Assembly (NCBI GenBank): GCA_902761225.1
Contig: CACWJQ010000013.1
Coordinates: 1-53,667, forward strand
Reading direction: 5' to 3'
DNA: 53,667 nt
Source of the DNA: an uncultured Lachnospiraceae bacterium
Lineage (GTDB): Bacteria > Bacillota > Clostridia > Lachnospirales > Lachnospiraceae
Within the stretch, counting starts at the first letter, position 1. The number at the start of each line of letters is the position of its first letter. A program made the position numbers and the translations under genes. The notes beneath the pieces were generated by a model, which was given only the letters and a program-made list of their open reading frames with translations, had not been told where the DNA came from and ran no database searches. Shown here in pieces: positions 16,112-24,502 of this stretch.

Positions 16112-17097
16112 TACCTCCAGTTAAAAACACGGGCTTCGGAACAGACATTCAGTATCTCATCCCTGATATGATCTTCCATTGCAGTCCTTACAACCCCGGG
16201 ATACTGATAATACCCGGCCTCGCTGATATATGGGTATTGTGCTATCTCCGAATCGGGCATCTTCTTTCTCATATTCTTAAGATACTGTTCGGATATCCTG
16301 AATGTTCCGATACTGATATCCTTAACGAGTGACAGATCTATACTGCATACAGCCTTTGCGATCATACTACTGTACAGTTCTCTCCAGTTCCGTACATATA
16401 TCATTGGATCGAAGCATATCCGCACCGGAAAACCGGCCTCCATCGCAGCAGTTACCGCCCTGAGTCTTCCTTCAAGCCTCGGTGCTCCCTTTTCAAATCT
16501 CCCGATTATCTCATCAGGTGACAGCGTAAAGGCAAATATGGCTCTGTCGCTTACCGGAAGCTTTGCATAGATATCCGTTCTGCTGCACTTACTCCTTATC
16601 TCCACGCTGAAGTTTTCATGCTCATATGCTCTCCGGCACCATTTATCAACATATCCGGTAAGATCCTCCAGAGCGGTAAGATCGGTATTATAGGATGCGC
16701 ACACATACACAGGAAAGCTTTTTTCAAGCTCATCCAGCTCGGAAAAAGTCTCCTCAATATCCGTGAATATACATATATCCTTACCGGGATACATTCCCTT
16801 CAGGAAACAGTATTCGCAGTCATATATGCAGTTCATCACTCCCGGGGAATAGTAAAAATGCTCATTTCCAAAGCTTTGACATACCGGCGCTCCCTCATAC
16901 AGGTGCCTGCCGGGATTTCTCGCCAGGATAAGGGACCTTCCGGACGCACTCACTTCCTGTTTTTTGTCGAACACATCCTTATAATGTGAGATCACCTCAG
17001 GCTTTATACAGCCTGCCCTGTTAAGGATCCTCTGTGTCTCCGGATCCTCCAGCGTTCTTTCCTCTACATATATTTTTTCAAAAAGAGCATGCAGCAT
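16111..17097 (-). CDS. Radical SAM protein of the spore photoproduct lyase (SPL) family
   Basis: Starting at 17097 the product has 328 residues. It carries the [4Fe-4S] triad as C90-IYD-C94-EY-C97, with the spacing used by spore photoproduct lyases, and the SPL-like blocks ASYNTDLTALEDL and ASCFPV-type strands around it. At the position of the H-atom-donating Cys141 of B. subtilis SplB (context ASCTSD, from memory) this protein has Tyr136 (ASYNTD), so it may not repair spore photoproduct. A longer frame from 17214 exists, but its first 39 residues overlap the neighbouring gene and look unlike protein. It probably begins the 17.3-7.0 kb operon together with the small gene upstream. Confidence 0.82.
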   Translation of the reverse strand: MLHALFEKIYVEERTLEDPETQRILNRAGCIKPEVISHYKDVFDKKQEVSASGRSLILARNPGRHLYEGAPVCQSFGNEHFYYSPGVMNCIYDCEYCFLKGMYPGKDICIFTDIEETFSELDELEKSFPVYVCASYNTDLTALEDLTGYVDKWCRRAYEHENFSVEIRSKCSRTDIYAKLPVSDRAIFAFTLSPDEIIGRFEKGAPRLEGRLRAVTAAMEAGFPVRICFDPMIYVRNWRELYSSMIAKAVCSIDLSLVKDISIGTFRISEQYLKNMRKKMPDSEIAQYPYISEAGYYQYPGVVRTAMEDHIRDEILNVCSEARVFNWR

Positions 17098-17311
17098 AGG
17101 AATACACTTTCGCCAGGGCCTTCTTGGATCCATTCTTATCGGCACATGGCAGCAGGCCCTCCTTGTGCAGGCGGTCCCTGATATCCTCCATATCCACACC
17201 CGCGATCCGGGCATAGGTACATATCTGGCGGAGCTGACCCTTCATGGTCTCGCTGAGCACCATTTCCGATGCAAAAATATCCAGAATTTCCGATTCTTTC
17301 ACTGTTTCCAT
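17078..17311 (-). CDS. Small unknown protein preceding the SPL-type gene
   Basis: The 77-residue acidic helical protein starts METVKESEILDIFASEM and ends VYSYAACSF. It has no signal peptide, membrane helix or known motif. The reading frame overlaps the start of the radical SAM gene by 20 bases, in a different frame, as in translational coupling. No strong ribosome site is visible; an in-frame ATG at 17344 would add 11 residues. It is possibly a partner or regulator of the radical SAM protein; I do not recognise the family. Confidence 0.55.
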   Translation of the reverse strand: METVKESEILDIFASEMVLSETMKGQLRQICTYARIAGVDMEDIRDRLHKEGLLPCADKNGSKKALAKVYSYAACSF

Positions 17312-17379
17312 AATCCATTCAATTATACATTTTTTAAAAATCACCTACAACACATACCGGATAACATTTTATACCGGCC

Positions 17380-17424
17380 GCAGCAGGCAGTGCTCGATCA
17401 GACCACAGGTCTAAACGCTGCTGC
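17380..17424. promoter_or_regulatory. Nested inverted repeat in the divergent intergenic region
   Basis: Between the minus-strand operon starting near 17311 and the plus-strand gene at 17531 lies GCAGCAG (17380-17386) matched by CTGCTGC (17418-17424). Inside it is AGACC-ACA-GGTCT (17400-17412). Such a symmetrical pair between divergent genes could be a regulator site; this is an inference from symmetry and position only. Confidence 0.35.
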
Positions 17425-17453
17425 AGGATATTTTGTCCCCGCAGAATTAAATA

Positions 17454-17482
17454 CGGTCAACAGAGGAAAAATACTGTATAAT
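17454..17482 (+). promoter_or_regulatory. Probable promoter of the 17531 gene
   Basis: A perfect -10 TATAAT at 17477-17482 is preceded 17 bases upstream by a weak -35 CGGTCA at 17454-17459. It lies about 50 bases before the ATG at 17531, which has GAGGT upstream. Confidence 0.5.
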
Positions 17483-17530
17483 AGCCTGGTAATTGCCGAT
17501 TTTTCCATATTTTACAGTCGTGAGGTACAC

Positions 17531-19171
17531 ATGAGATTCGACATCCTGAAAAACAGATATTACCTGTATATAACCGAATTCTTCGCAGGAATGGCCGTTA
17601 TGGCCGTAGAGCTTGGGGCATCAAGACTTCTTGCTCCCTATTTTTCTTCTTCCCAGATAGTCTGGACCATAATAATAGGGACGATAATGATCGCCATGGC
17701 GCTGGGTAATGTGGCTGGTGGAAAGTGGGCTGACAAAGACGCCGATCCATCCAGACTTTTCAGACGGATACTCATTGCCGCTGTTTGGATCGCGTTCATT
17801 CCTGTCCTTGGAAAATACATCATACTTGCCATCACCGGACTTATGATAGTTACAGTCTCCACCGGACTGCTTATATGGTCCTCCTTCGTGGCGTGCATGG
17901 TGATATTCGTATTTCCTCTTTTCCTTCTCGGCACCGTCACCCCATCCCTGATAAAGTACACCATCTCGGATACAAGTGAGAGCGGTTCCGTAGCAGGAAG
18001 ACTCGGTGCATGCAACACTATAGGTTCGATCATAGGAACATTTCTCCCCACTTTCGTTACCATCCCTTCTGTGGGAACCAGTATTACATTTCTTATTTTC
18101 TCCGGAATACTGATGGTAATAGGACTTCTGTACTTCATCTCCAAAAAGGCAAAGCCCGTTCTCTCACTGATCTGTACAGTTCTCTATATTATGGCCTGCA
18201 TCTTCGGTAATTCATCCCATTTCGCATTCTGGGTATCCGATCTTACCTATGAGGGCGAGTCCATATACAATTATCTTCAGGTCAGAGACACATCGCGTGC
18301 TACCTATCTGTCAACCAATGTGATCTTCGGTGTTCAGTCCATCAGGATGAAATCTGACTCTCTGACGGGGATGTATTATGACTATGCTCTTGCAGCTCCC
18401 GTCATGACACTTTCATCCGAAGACAGCAATACTCCCATTACCGATTACAGCGATATGGATATACTCATTCTCGGAATGGGCACCGGAACATTTGCAACCC
18501 AGTGTGCCAGGTACTTTCCCGGATGCAATATCACAGGAGTGGAGATAGATGAAGCCATAACCGATCTCGCCCATGAATACTTCGCACTTCCGCAGGATAT
18601 TCCTGTCATCACATACGACGGCAGGGCATATCTTGAAGCGGATGAGAGAAAATATGATGTGATCATGGTGGATGCATATCAGGATATAACCATACCCTTC
18701 CAGATGAGCTCCATTGAATTCTTTTCCCTTGTAAGATCACATCTCAAGGAAAACGGCGTGATGGTCATGAACATGAACATGCACGGAAACGGTGAGACCG
18801 ATATTACGACATATCTGTCACATACCGTTGCATCAGTTTTTCCAAATGTTGCCACCGTAAATGTATATGGTTCTACCAACAGGGAGCTCTTTGCTTCCGT
18901 CAATCAGGATCCTCTCTTTTCCCTCACAGACAACATGGTTCTTACCTCCGATGCCACTCTCCATACCCAGATGAGCACCGTTGCAGATCACCTTTCATAT
19001 TTTCAGCCTGTCAGGGCAGCAGGATCGTCTCCTTTTATCCTCACAGACGACAAGGCACCCGTGGAGCTTCTTGGAATGGAGGTCATAGATATCCTGATAG
19101 ATGAAGAGATCGGCTATTACAAGGATATTTTCCGCGAGGAAGGGCTGAGCGGTCTTATCGAAGCACTGTGA
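17531..19171 (+). CDS. Membrane-fused spermidine synthase-like protein
   Basis: The 546-residue protein has about seven to eight hydrophobic helices in the first 230 residues, starting MRFDILKNRYYLYITEFFAG. A soluble SAM-dependent domain follows. The SAM-binding loop is ILILGMGTGTFATQCARYFPG with GVEIDEAI, and the acidic segment VIMVDAYQDITIPF aligns with the spermidine synthase catalytic region. Fused transporter/spermidine-synthase-like proteins of this kind are widespread, but their product is not settled. ATG at 17531 with GAGGT is chosen; an open frame from 17165 overlaps the opposite-strand small gene. The downstream acyltransferase gene is 57 bases away, so they may be co-transcribed. 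Confidence 0.85.
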   Translation: MRFDILKNRYYLYITEFFAGMAVMAVELGASRLLAPYFSSSQIVWTIIIGTIMIAMALGNVAGGKWADKDADPSRLFRRILIAAVWIAFIPVLGKYIILAITGLMIVTVSTGLLIWSSFVACMVIFVFPLFLLGTVTPSLIKYTISDTSESGSVAGRLGACNTIGSIIGTFLPTFVTIPSVGTSITFLIFSGILMVIGLLYFISKKAKPVLSLICTVLYIMACIFGNSSHFAFWVSDLTYEGESIYNYLQVRDTSRATYLSTNVIFGVQSIRMKSDSLTGMYYDYALAAPVMTLSSEDSNTPITDYSDMDILILGMGTGTFATQCARYFPGCNITGVEIDEAITDLAHEYFALPQDIPVITYDGRAYLEADERKYDVIMVDAYQDITIPFQMSSIEFFSLVRSHLKENGVMVMNMNMHGNGETDITTYLSHTVASVFPNVATVNVYGSTNRELFASVNQDPLFSLTDNMVLTSDATLHTQMSTVADHLSYFQPVRAAGSSPFILTDDKAPVELLGMEVIDILIDEEIGYYKDIFREEGLSGLIEAL

Positions 19172-19228
19172 TTTTATCTGTCATAACATACATTGTCATG
19201 TTATAATCCGCTTTGAGGATAGTATCAG

Positions 19229-20518
19229 ATGAAGATAAAGATCAGAAAAATGCCATATGAGAAAGTCATGGAGATAACTCCTGCCGGGATAAAGGATCCG
19301 GTCAGGCCTTCACCCTTTTTGAGGAAGGTCATGAACTTTGTATCCTCTTCCGAGCTGAAGAAAACCGACTTTAAATGCATTGTTGGCGATATGAAGGATG
19401 TTGTAAAGGGTGAGCCGGTTCTCTACCTGATGAACCACTCAAGCTTCACGGATCTTAAGATCGCGACCAGCATCATAGAAGAGCCTTACAACATCATCTG
19501 TACCACCGATGCACTTGTGGGAAAAGAAAAACTCATGCGTTCCATAGGATGTATCCCCACACAGAAATTCACAGCGGACATAAGACTTGTAAATGATATC
19601 TCCTATGCGCTGAATACACTAAAGACATCCGTGCTCATGTATCCGGAGGCAGGATATACCTTTGACGGAACGACAACCACACTGCCCGAATCCATCGGAA
19701 AGCTCGTTAAGGTGCTGGGATTCCCTGTGGTGATGATCTGTTCTCACGGAGCATTCCTAAGAGACCCTCTTTATAACGGACTCAGACTCAGAAACTGCAA
19801 AGTGACAGCGGATAAATACACGCTCTTTACAAGAAATGAGATAAAGGAACTGTCCATAGACCAGATCAATTCCGGAATTGCTGAAGCTTTTTCGTTCGAC
19901 AACCTGAAGGAACAGTTTGAAAAGGGAATACATATAAACGAAAGCTTCAGGGCAGAAGGGCTTTCAAGAGTTCTCTACAAATGTCCGGTATGCGGAAGCG
20001 AAGGTCACATGCATGCATCGGGGATAACTCTTGAGTGCAGGGACTGCGGCTCCGTATGGGAACTTTCAGAGCTTGGTAAAATGGAATATAAAAATTCCTC
20101 CCTTCCGGAAAAAATGTGCGCTCCGGTTCTCTTCGATCATATCCCGGACTGGTACAGATGGGAGAGAGAATGTGTAAGGCAGGAACTTATAGACGGAAAA
20201 TATCATCTTGAGATCCCGGTCAGGATCATGATGATCGTAGACTATAAAGCCATGTACGAGGTGGGCGAAGGAGTTCTTACCCATTCTGACAAGGGATTCC
20301 ATCTGACCGGCTGTGGCGGAAAGCTGGATTATTACCGCAAGCCTCTTGCTTCCTACACAGTAAATGCCGATTACTTCTTCTACGAGATAGGAGACATGAT
20401 ATCCTTCGGTGACAAGAACAAGCTGTTCTACTGCTTCCCTCAGAAGGATATAGATGTCGTCGCCAAGACAAGGCTTGCTGCAGAAGAGCTCTACAAGATA
20501 TCCAAGAACCACTCGTAG
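19229..20518 (+). CDS. Acyltransferase (PlsC/LPLAT-like) with C-terminal zinc ribbon
   Basis: The 429-residue protein has an acyltransferase core marked by NHSSFTD (H70 and D75, the H(X)4D motif) and YPEAGYTFDG, which stands where EGTR usually occurs. After residue 250 it has a zinc ribbon, CPVCGSEG (C252, C255) and CRDCGS (C270, C273), then about 150 residues of unknown fold. No transmembrane helix is evident. The core suggests transfer of an acyl group to a glycerophosphate-like acceptor, while the zinc ribbon extension is unusual for PlsC. It is followed by the terminator at 20550-20589. The activity is inferred and the acceptor unknown. Confidence 0.8.
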   Translation: MKIKIRKMPYEKVMEITPAGIKDPVRPSPFLRKVMNFVSSSELKKTDFKCIVGDMKDVVKGEPVLYLMNHSSFTDLKIATSIIEEPYNIICTTDALVGKEKLMRSIGCIPTQKFTADIRLVNDISYALNTLKTSVLMYPEAGYTFDGTTTTLPESIGKLVKVLGFPVVMICSHGAFLRDPLYNGLRLRNCKVTADKYTLFTRNEIKELSIDQINSGIAEAFSFDNLKEQFEKGIHINESFRAEGLSRVLYKCPVCGSEGHMHASGITLECRDCGSVWELSELGKMEYKNSSLPEKMCAPVLFDHIPDWYRWERECVRQELIDGKYHLEIPVRIMMIVDYKAMYEVGEGVLTHSDKGFHLTGCGGKLDYYRKPLASYTVNADYFFYEIGDMISFGDKNKLFYCFPQKDIDVVAKTRLAAEELYKISKNHS

Positions 20519-20549
20519 ATACCGTTTCAGGGTATTGATCATATCAATA

Positions 20550-20589
20550 AAAAATGGTGATCACTCCATGGGAGCCGATCACCATTTTT
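20550..20589. terminator. Bidirectional terminator between convergent genes
   Basis: A 13-bp perfect stem, AAAAATGGTGATC (20550-20562) and GATCACCATTTTT (20577-20589), has a 14-nt loop. It ends the plus-strand acyltransferase gene and probably also the minus-strand diguanylate cyclase gene that stops at 20602. Confidence 0.85.
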
Positions 20590-20601
20590 GTTATCCTGAC
20601 T

Positions 20602-22344
20602 TTATCTGCCTGCCTTCATTAATTTCTTCATCTCATACATCTTCGCATCAGCCTGTCGCAATCCGTCACGGATATCCCCTGCATCACCTACAGCAGAATC
20701 ATATGAGCCAAATGCAGTACTCATCCTCAGTCCGGAATGTCCGGTATCCTTATTGGCCAATATGGCATTCAAATTCTTAAGCTTTCCTTCCAGCCACTCC
20801 CTGTCGCTTTCAAGCTTTGGGATCATAACATATACGAACTCATCTCCACCCGTCCTTGCAATATATCCTTTCCCTTCAAAAACATGCTTGAGTGTCTCGG
20901 AAAAAAGCGTGATGTACCGGTCACCTTCCTCATGACCGTATGTATCGTTGGCCTGTTTCAGATTGTTGAGATCAAATTCCACAACAATATACTCTTCACC
21001 GCTGCCGTCTATATCATCAAAGTATTTTTCAGTAGACTGTCTGTTGTTGAGTCCGGTCAGAGCATCGGTATATGCAAGCTTCGAGATTATGCCTATCCTC
21101 TCCTCTTCGCGCGCATCCCTGACGGTGATGCTCATGTAATCAAAGAACAGCGACAGCACAAAGAATACCATTACTATATAAAGCGTACTCATGGTAAATC
21201 CTGCGCTTCCTCGTGGCGAGAATTTTGAATAGATATTATATCTGACAAGATCCACCAAAGCCGCGATACCTGTCATCAGTGTCACATATGATGAGACCAG
21301 ATGCCTGTTGACACCCTTGACAAGATCGTACACTTTCACCGAAATAAGCATGATAACTACCAGCGAATCGTAGATATGAGCGATGGTAAGATATGTACGA
21401 AGACTTTCCCCACAGACTTTATATCTGTATATGATAAACAGCATGAATAACAGTCCTGCGATCCAGGTCATACCGTATACGATGTTCCTGCTTCGGGCCT
21501 GCTTTACTCCTGCCTCATCCTTAAACCTCCCGGTTTCAAAGTGAAATCCTATAAAGCAAAGGGGGATAAAGTAGAATGCATAATAGTTCAGCTCAACCTT
21601 GGTCACGATATCATTCGTGAAGAGCTCAGTAAGATGCATACCTGTGAATATCCAGATTCCGAATGTCATCGCAAGAAGCGCAAGGCTTCCGAATCTCGAT
21701 GTGTCGGCAAATGAAAAAGTACCTCTTATTTCCTGGGTAAAAGCCATTATCAGCATGGCTATGCCGACTATGATAAAGAAAAACGAGATAGCAAGATTAG
21801 AGAGATTGTCCGATGCAAAATCCTGCCAGAATGTAGACGCATCCCAGATCTCCGGACTCCTGAGTGATGAAAAGGCATTATCCTCTCCCGCTCTTATGAT
21901 GATCTCAAGATTTCTGCCGGAACAGTCACTTCCAAGATTCACTGTATAGAAGCCACTCCCGACTCTTCTACCGCTGTCAACACTTTCCGTATCAGCTTCA
22001 AAGACCTCTTCGCCGTCAAGCAGTACCCTGACATCGTAGTAATGAATGTACACAAGGAGCATGCTCTCTTCAGGAAGTCCTTCGGGAAGTACGCAGCCAA
22101 GGCGGACCTCATCCTTCCACCCGGTATCCCCGAAAGAGAAGGATCTCAGATCGATCCCCTGATAAACCCTGCCCCTGTACTTCAGCTCCCAGCCGTAATT
22201 GAGCGGATGTACATTTCTCCTGCCGCTGCTCATTCCGGCGAACATGTTGAACACATAATACAGTGTAATACCACAGATCAGGGCCATGACAATGACCCTG
22301 ATCACTTTGCAGATTATCTGTTTTTTAGTCATTCTGATCTTCAC
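20602..22344 (-). CDS. Membrane diguanylate cyclase with extracytoplasmic sensor domain
   Basis: The 580-residue protein has one helix (about 13-35), a beta-rich extracytoplasmic domain (about 45-185, jelly-roll-like, similar to 7TMR-DISM sensors), seven helices (about 190-410), and a GGDEF domain. The active site is intact, RTGGDEF at 497-503, and no RxxD inhibitory site precedes it. It should make c-di-GMP in response to an external ligand. The start is GTG at 22344, although ATG at 22332 is possible. It begins 4 bases after the stop of the GH25 lysozyme gene, so the two share a transcript. Confidence 0.9.
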   Translation of the reverse strand: MKIRMTKKQIICKVIRVIVMALICGITLYYVFNMFAGMSSGRRNVHPLNYGWELKYRGRVYQGIDLRSFSFGDTGWKDEVRLGCVLPEGLPEESMLLVYIHYYDVRVLLDGEEVFEADTESVDSGRRVGSGFYTVNLGSDCSGRNLEIIIRAGEDNAFSSLRSPEIWDASTFWQDFASDNLSNLAISFFFIIVGIAMLIMAFTQEIRGTFSFADTSRFGSLALLAMTFGIWIFTGMHLTELFTNDIVTKVELNYYAFYFIPLCFIGFHFETGRFKDEAGVKQARSRNIVYGMTWIAGLLFMLFIIYRYKVCGESLRTYLTIAHIYDSLVVIMLISVKVYDLVKGVNRHLVSSYVTLMTGIAALVDLVRYNIYSKFSPRGSAGFTMSTLYIVMVFFVLSLFFDYMSITVRDAREEERIGIISKLAYTDALTGLNNRQSTEKYFDDIDGSGEEYIVVEFDLNNLKQANDTYGHEEGDRYITLFSETLKHVFEGKGYIARTGGDEFVYVMIPKLESDREWLEGKLKNLNAILANKDTGHSGLRMSTAFGSYDSAVGDAGDIRDGLRQADAKMYEMKKLMKAGR

Positions 22345-22348
22345 GGTA

Positions 22349-23617
22349 TTACCTGATCATTACAGCCAGTCCGTTAGCATCTGCCACATATACATGTCCG
22401 AATGCGTCAGTCGCTGTTCCGTTAACAAGAAGCGCTCCTCCCTTAGCGGGATCGAAATAGAACGACAGGCCGCTCATGGTTACAAGTCCCGTCTGAAGTC
22501 TTCCGTTCGCATCCGCAAAATACAGGGAATTGCCGATACCAAACAATCCCTTCTGAAGACTTCCGTCCGATCCGAAGTAATAAGTATATACTCCGTCAGA
22601 GAGGAATCCGGTAACTGCAAGTCCTCCTGTAGCAGGATCGAAGAAGTAAGTATTTCCGAGAACATTGGTCCATCCTATGGCCATATGCCCGTTCTCATCA
22701 AAGTATCTGAGGCCGTCTCCAAGATTTATAAGTCCTGTCTGCATCAGACCGGTTGCATCAAAGTAGTATATGTATTCACCGACAGGATAAAGAGCACCGG
22801 CAATAAGATGTCCGTATGCATCCACAAAATATGTTCCGCCATTTACATTTATAAACCTGTTGGACTGCCTTCTGTAATTCTCGTAGAAATACACGTATCC
22901 GTCCCTTGCTGCGAAGCCATAGGGAATGATATACGCCGACAGATCCTTGAACTGATAATCTATATCCACATTTCCCCTGATCCCGGGAATGACACCACTG
23001 TCAGTTGCCTGCCAGAATGCGGCACTTTCGTCATAGCAATAGTCAGTCCACTGAGCCACCCACTTATCATATCCGAAAGGTCCGATCTTATCCCTGAGCA
23101 TGCTTCTGTTTGAATAGACCATGGGATAATAGCCTGCCGCCTCCACTATCTGACAGAAGGTCTGGCATATCATTGCATTGGTGAGAGGATCGAGCTTCTG
23201 CTGTCTGTAATTCTCAAGATCGAGAACAACAGGCATATTTACGATGAAGGGAGCACATGCATTGATGATCCACTGTGCCTCCACGGCAGCATCTGCCACA
23301 CTTGATGCATAAGAATAGATGTAGACACCCGTCTTGATGCCGGCTGCCTGGGCTGCAAGCATGTTCTGGGCGAATTTATCGTCGAATCCGTAGATAGTGC
23401 CGCCGCACTTTATAAAGGCGAACTGTACTCCGCTGGCTTTGACTGCATTCCAGTCTATATCACCCTGCCATGCAGATACATCAATGCCCCAGCTTATGGC
23501 ACTGTCCATGCCCTTTGCTTCCGCCTTGTCAGAGCCGGGTGCAGGTATCAGATTCATTGCAAGCATCATCGCAAGAACCGTACATACAAGAGTTTTTAAT
23601 TTATTACAGATCTTCAT
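22349..23617 (-). CDS. Secreted GH25 lysozyme with C-terminal choline/glucan-binding-type repeats
   Basis: The 422-residue protein has a signal peptide (hydrophobic 8-26). A GH25 muramidase domain spans about residues 42-245, with SWGIDVSAWQGDIDW and the catalytic pair D133 and E135 in VVLDLE. The C-terminal part (about 246-422) consists of about eight short repeats of the YYFD--G-L--G type that bind choline or glucan. It should cleave MurNAc-GlcNAc bonds in cell wall and hold on through the repeats. It is the first gene of an operon with the diguanylate cyclase. Confidence 0.92.
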   Translation of the reverse strand: MKICNKLKTLVCTVLAMMLAMNLIPAPGSDKAEAKGMDSAISWGIDVSAWQGDIDWNAVKASGVQFAFIKCGGTIYGFDDKFAQNMLAAQAAGIKTGVYIYSYASSVADAAVEAQWIINACAPFIVNMPVVLDLENYRQQKLDPLTNAMICQTFCQIVEAAGYYPMVYSNRSMLRDKIGPFGYDKWVAQWTDYCYDESAAFWQATDSGVIPGIRGNVDIDYQFKDLSAYIIPYGFAARDGYVYFYENYRRQSNRFINVNGGTYFVDAYGHLIAGALYPVGEYIYYFDATGLMQTGLINLGDGLRYFDENGHMAIGWTNVLGNTYFFDPATGGLAVTGFLSDGVYTYYFGSDGSLQKGLFGIGNSLYFADANGRLQTGLVTMSGLSFYFDPAKGGALLVNGTATDAFGHVYVADANGLAVMIR

Positions 23618-23744
23618 TTATTCTCCCTCATGATCATGTGCTTATAATATCGGTCTGCCACTGTAGCATGACCGCATACAAAGTGTATTATACTATATTT
23701 GCAAATTAAACAGCAAATAGGGCCGCCGTCCCACGTTCATCCAT

Positions 23745-23770
23745 AAAAAAAGAGCGGTGAAAGCCACCGC
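23745..23770 (-). terminator. Rho-independent terminator of the liv operon
   Basis: Stem GCGGTG/CACCGC (23754-23759 and 23765-23770) has a 5-nt loop. On the minus strand it is followed by seven T residues (complement of 23745-23751). It lies just past the livF stop at 23788. Confidence 0.85.
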
Positions 23771-23787
23771 CCCTTTGTCAGTATTCA

Positions 23788-24498
23788 TCACCCTCCCAGG
23801 TAAGCCTTCTTTACAGAATCATCATTGAGAAGGTCCTTGCCTGTTCCGGTATTTACTATTCTTCCGGTCTCAAGGACATAGGCTCTGTGGGCTATGGAAA
23901 GTGCCATCTGTGCATTCTGCTCTACCAGAAGAATGGTTGTTCCGGCCTTGTTCAGTGTCTCGATTATCTCAAATATCTGATCGACCAGTATGGGGGCAAG
24001 ACCCATGGAAGGCTCGTCCAGCATCAGAAGTCTGGGCTTGCTCATAAGAGCTCTTCCCATTGCGAGCATCTGCTGCTCACCTCCCGAAAGTGTTCCTGCC
24101 ATCTGGGTTTCTCTTTCCTTAAGTCTGGGGAACTGTTCGTATACCTTTTCAAGTGTTTCGGGAATCTCGGAAGCAGGCCGTGTATATGCACCCATCTCAA
24201 GATTCTCTTTTACGGAGAGCTGTGCAAAAACTCTTCTTCCTTCGGGACAGAGAGCCATTCCCTCACTGACGACCTTGTGTGGCGCAACTCCGAGGATGCT
24301 CTTTCCTTCGAATTCGATGGTTCCTTCCCTGGGCTTGAGCAGGCCTCCGACGGTATTGAGGGTGGTAGATTTTCCTGCACCGTTTGCGCCGATGAGAGTA
24401 ACTATCTCGCCCTCACCTACCTCAAAGGAAACTCCCTTTATCGCATGTATGCTCCCATAGTAAACGTGCAGATTTTCAACTTTCAGAACAGTATTCAT
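23788..24498 (-). CDS. livF: Branched-chain amino acid ABC transporter ATPase LivF
   Basis: The 236-residue ATPase starts MNTVLKVENLHVYYGSIHA. It has Walker A GANGAGKST, LSGGEQQMLAMGRAL, Walker B MLDEPSMGLAP and a VEQNAQMAL H-loop equivalent, all typical of LivF. It begins 4 bases after livG, which favours this ATG; an open frame extends upstream to 24603 but overlaps livG. It is the second ATPase of the importer. Confidence 0.95.
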   Translation of the reverse strand: MNTVLKVENLHVYYGSIHAIKGVSFEVGEGEIVTLIGANGAGKSTTLNTVGGLLKPREGTIEFEGKSILGVAPHKVVSEGMALCPEGRRVFAQLSVKENLEMGAYTRPASEIPETLEKVYEQFPRLKERETQMAGTLSGGEQQMLAMGRALMSKPRLLMLDEPSMGLAPILVDQIFEIIETLNKAGTTILLVEQNAQMALSIAHRAYVLETGRIVNTGTGKDLLNDDSVKKAYLGG

Positions 24499-24502
24499 AT
24501 TA

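Noticed and set aside
17165-17530. N-terminal extension of the membrane-fused spermidine-synthase-like protein
   Set aside because: It overlaps the opposite-strand small gene and the promoter, and the ATG at 17531 has a ribosome site and begins the first membrane helix.
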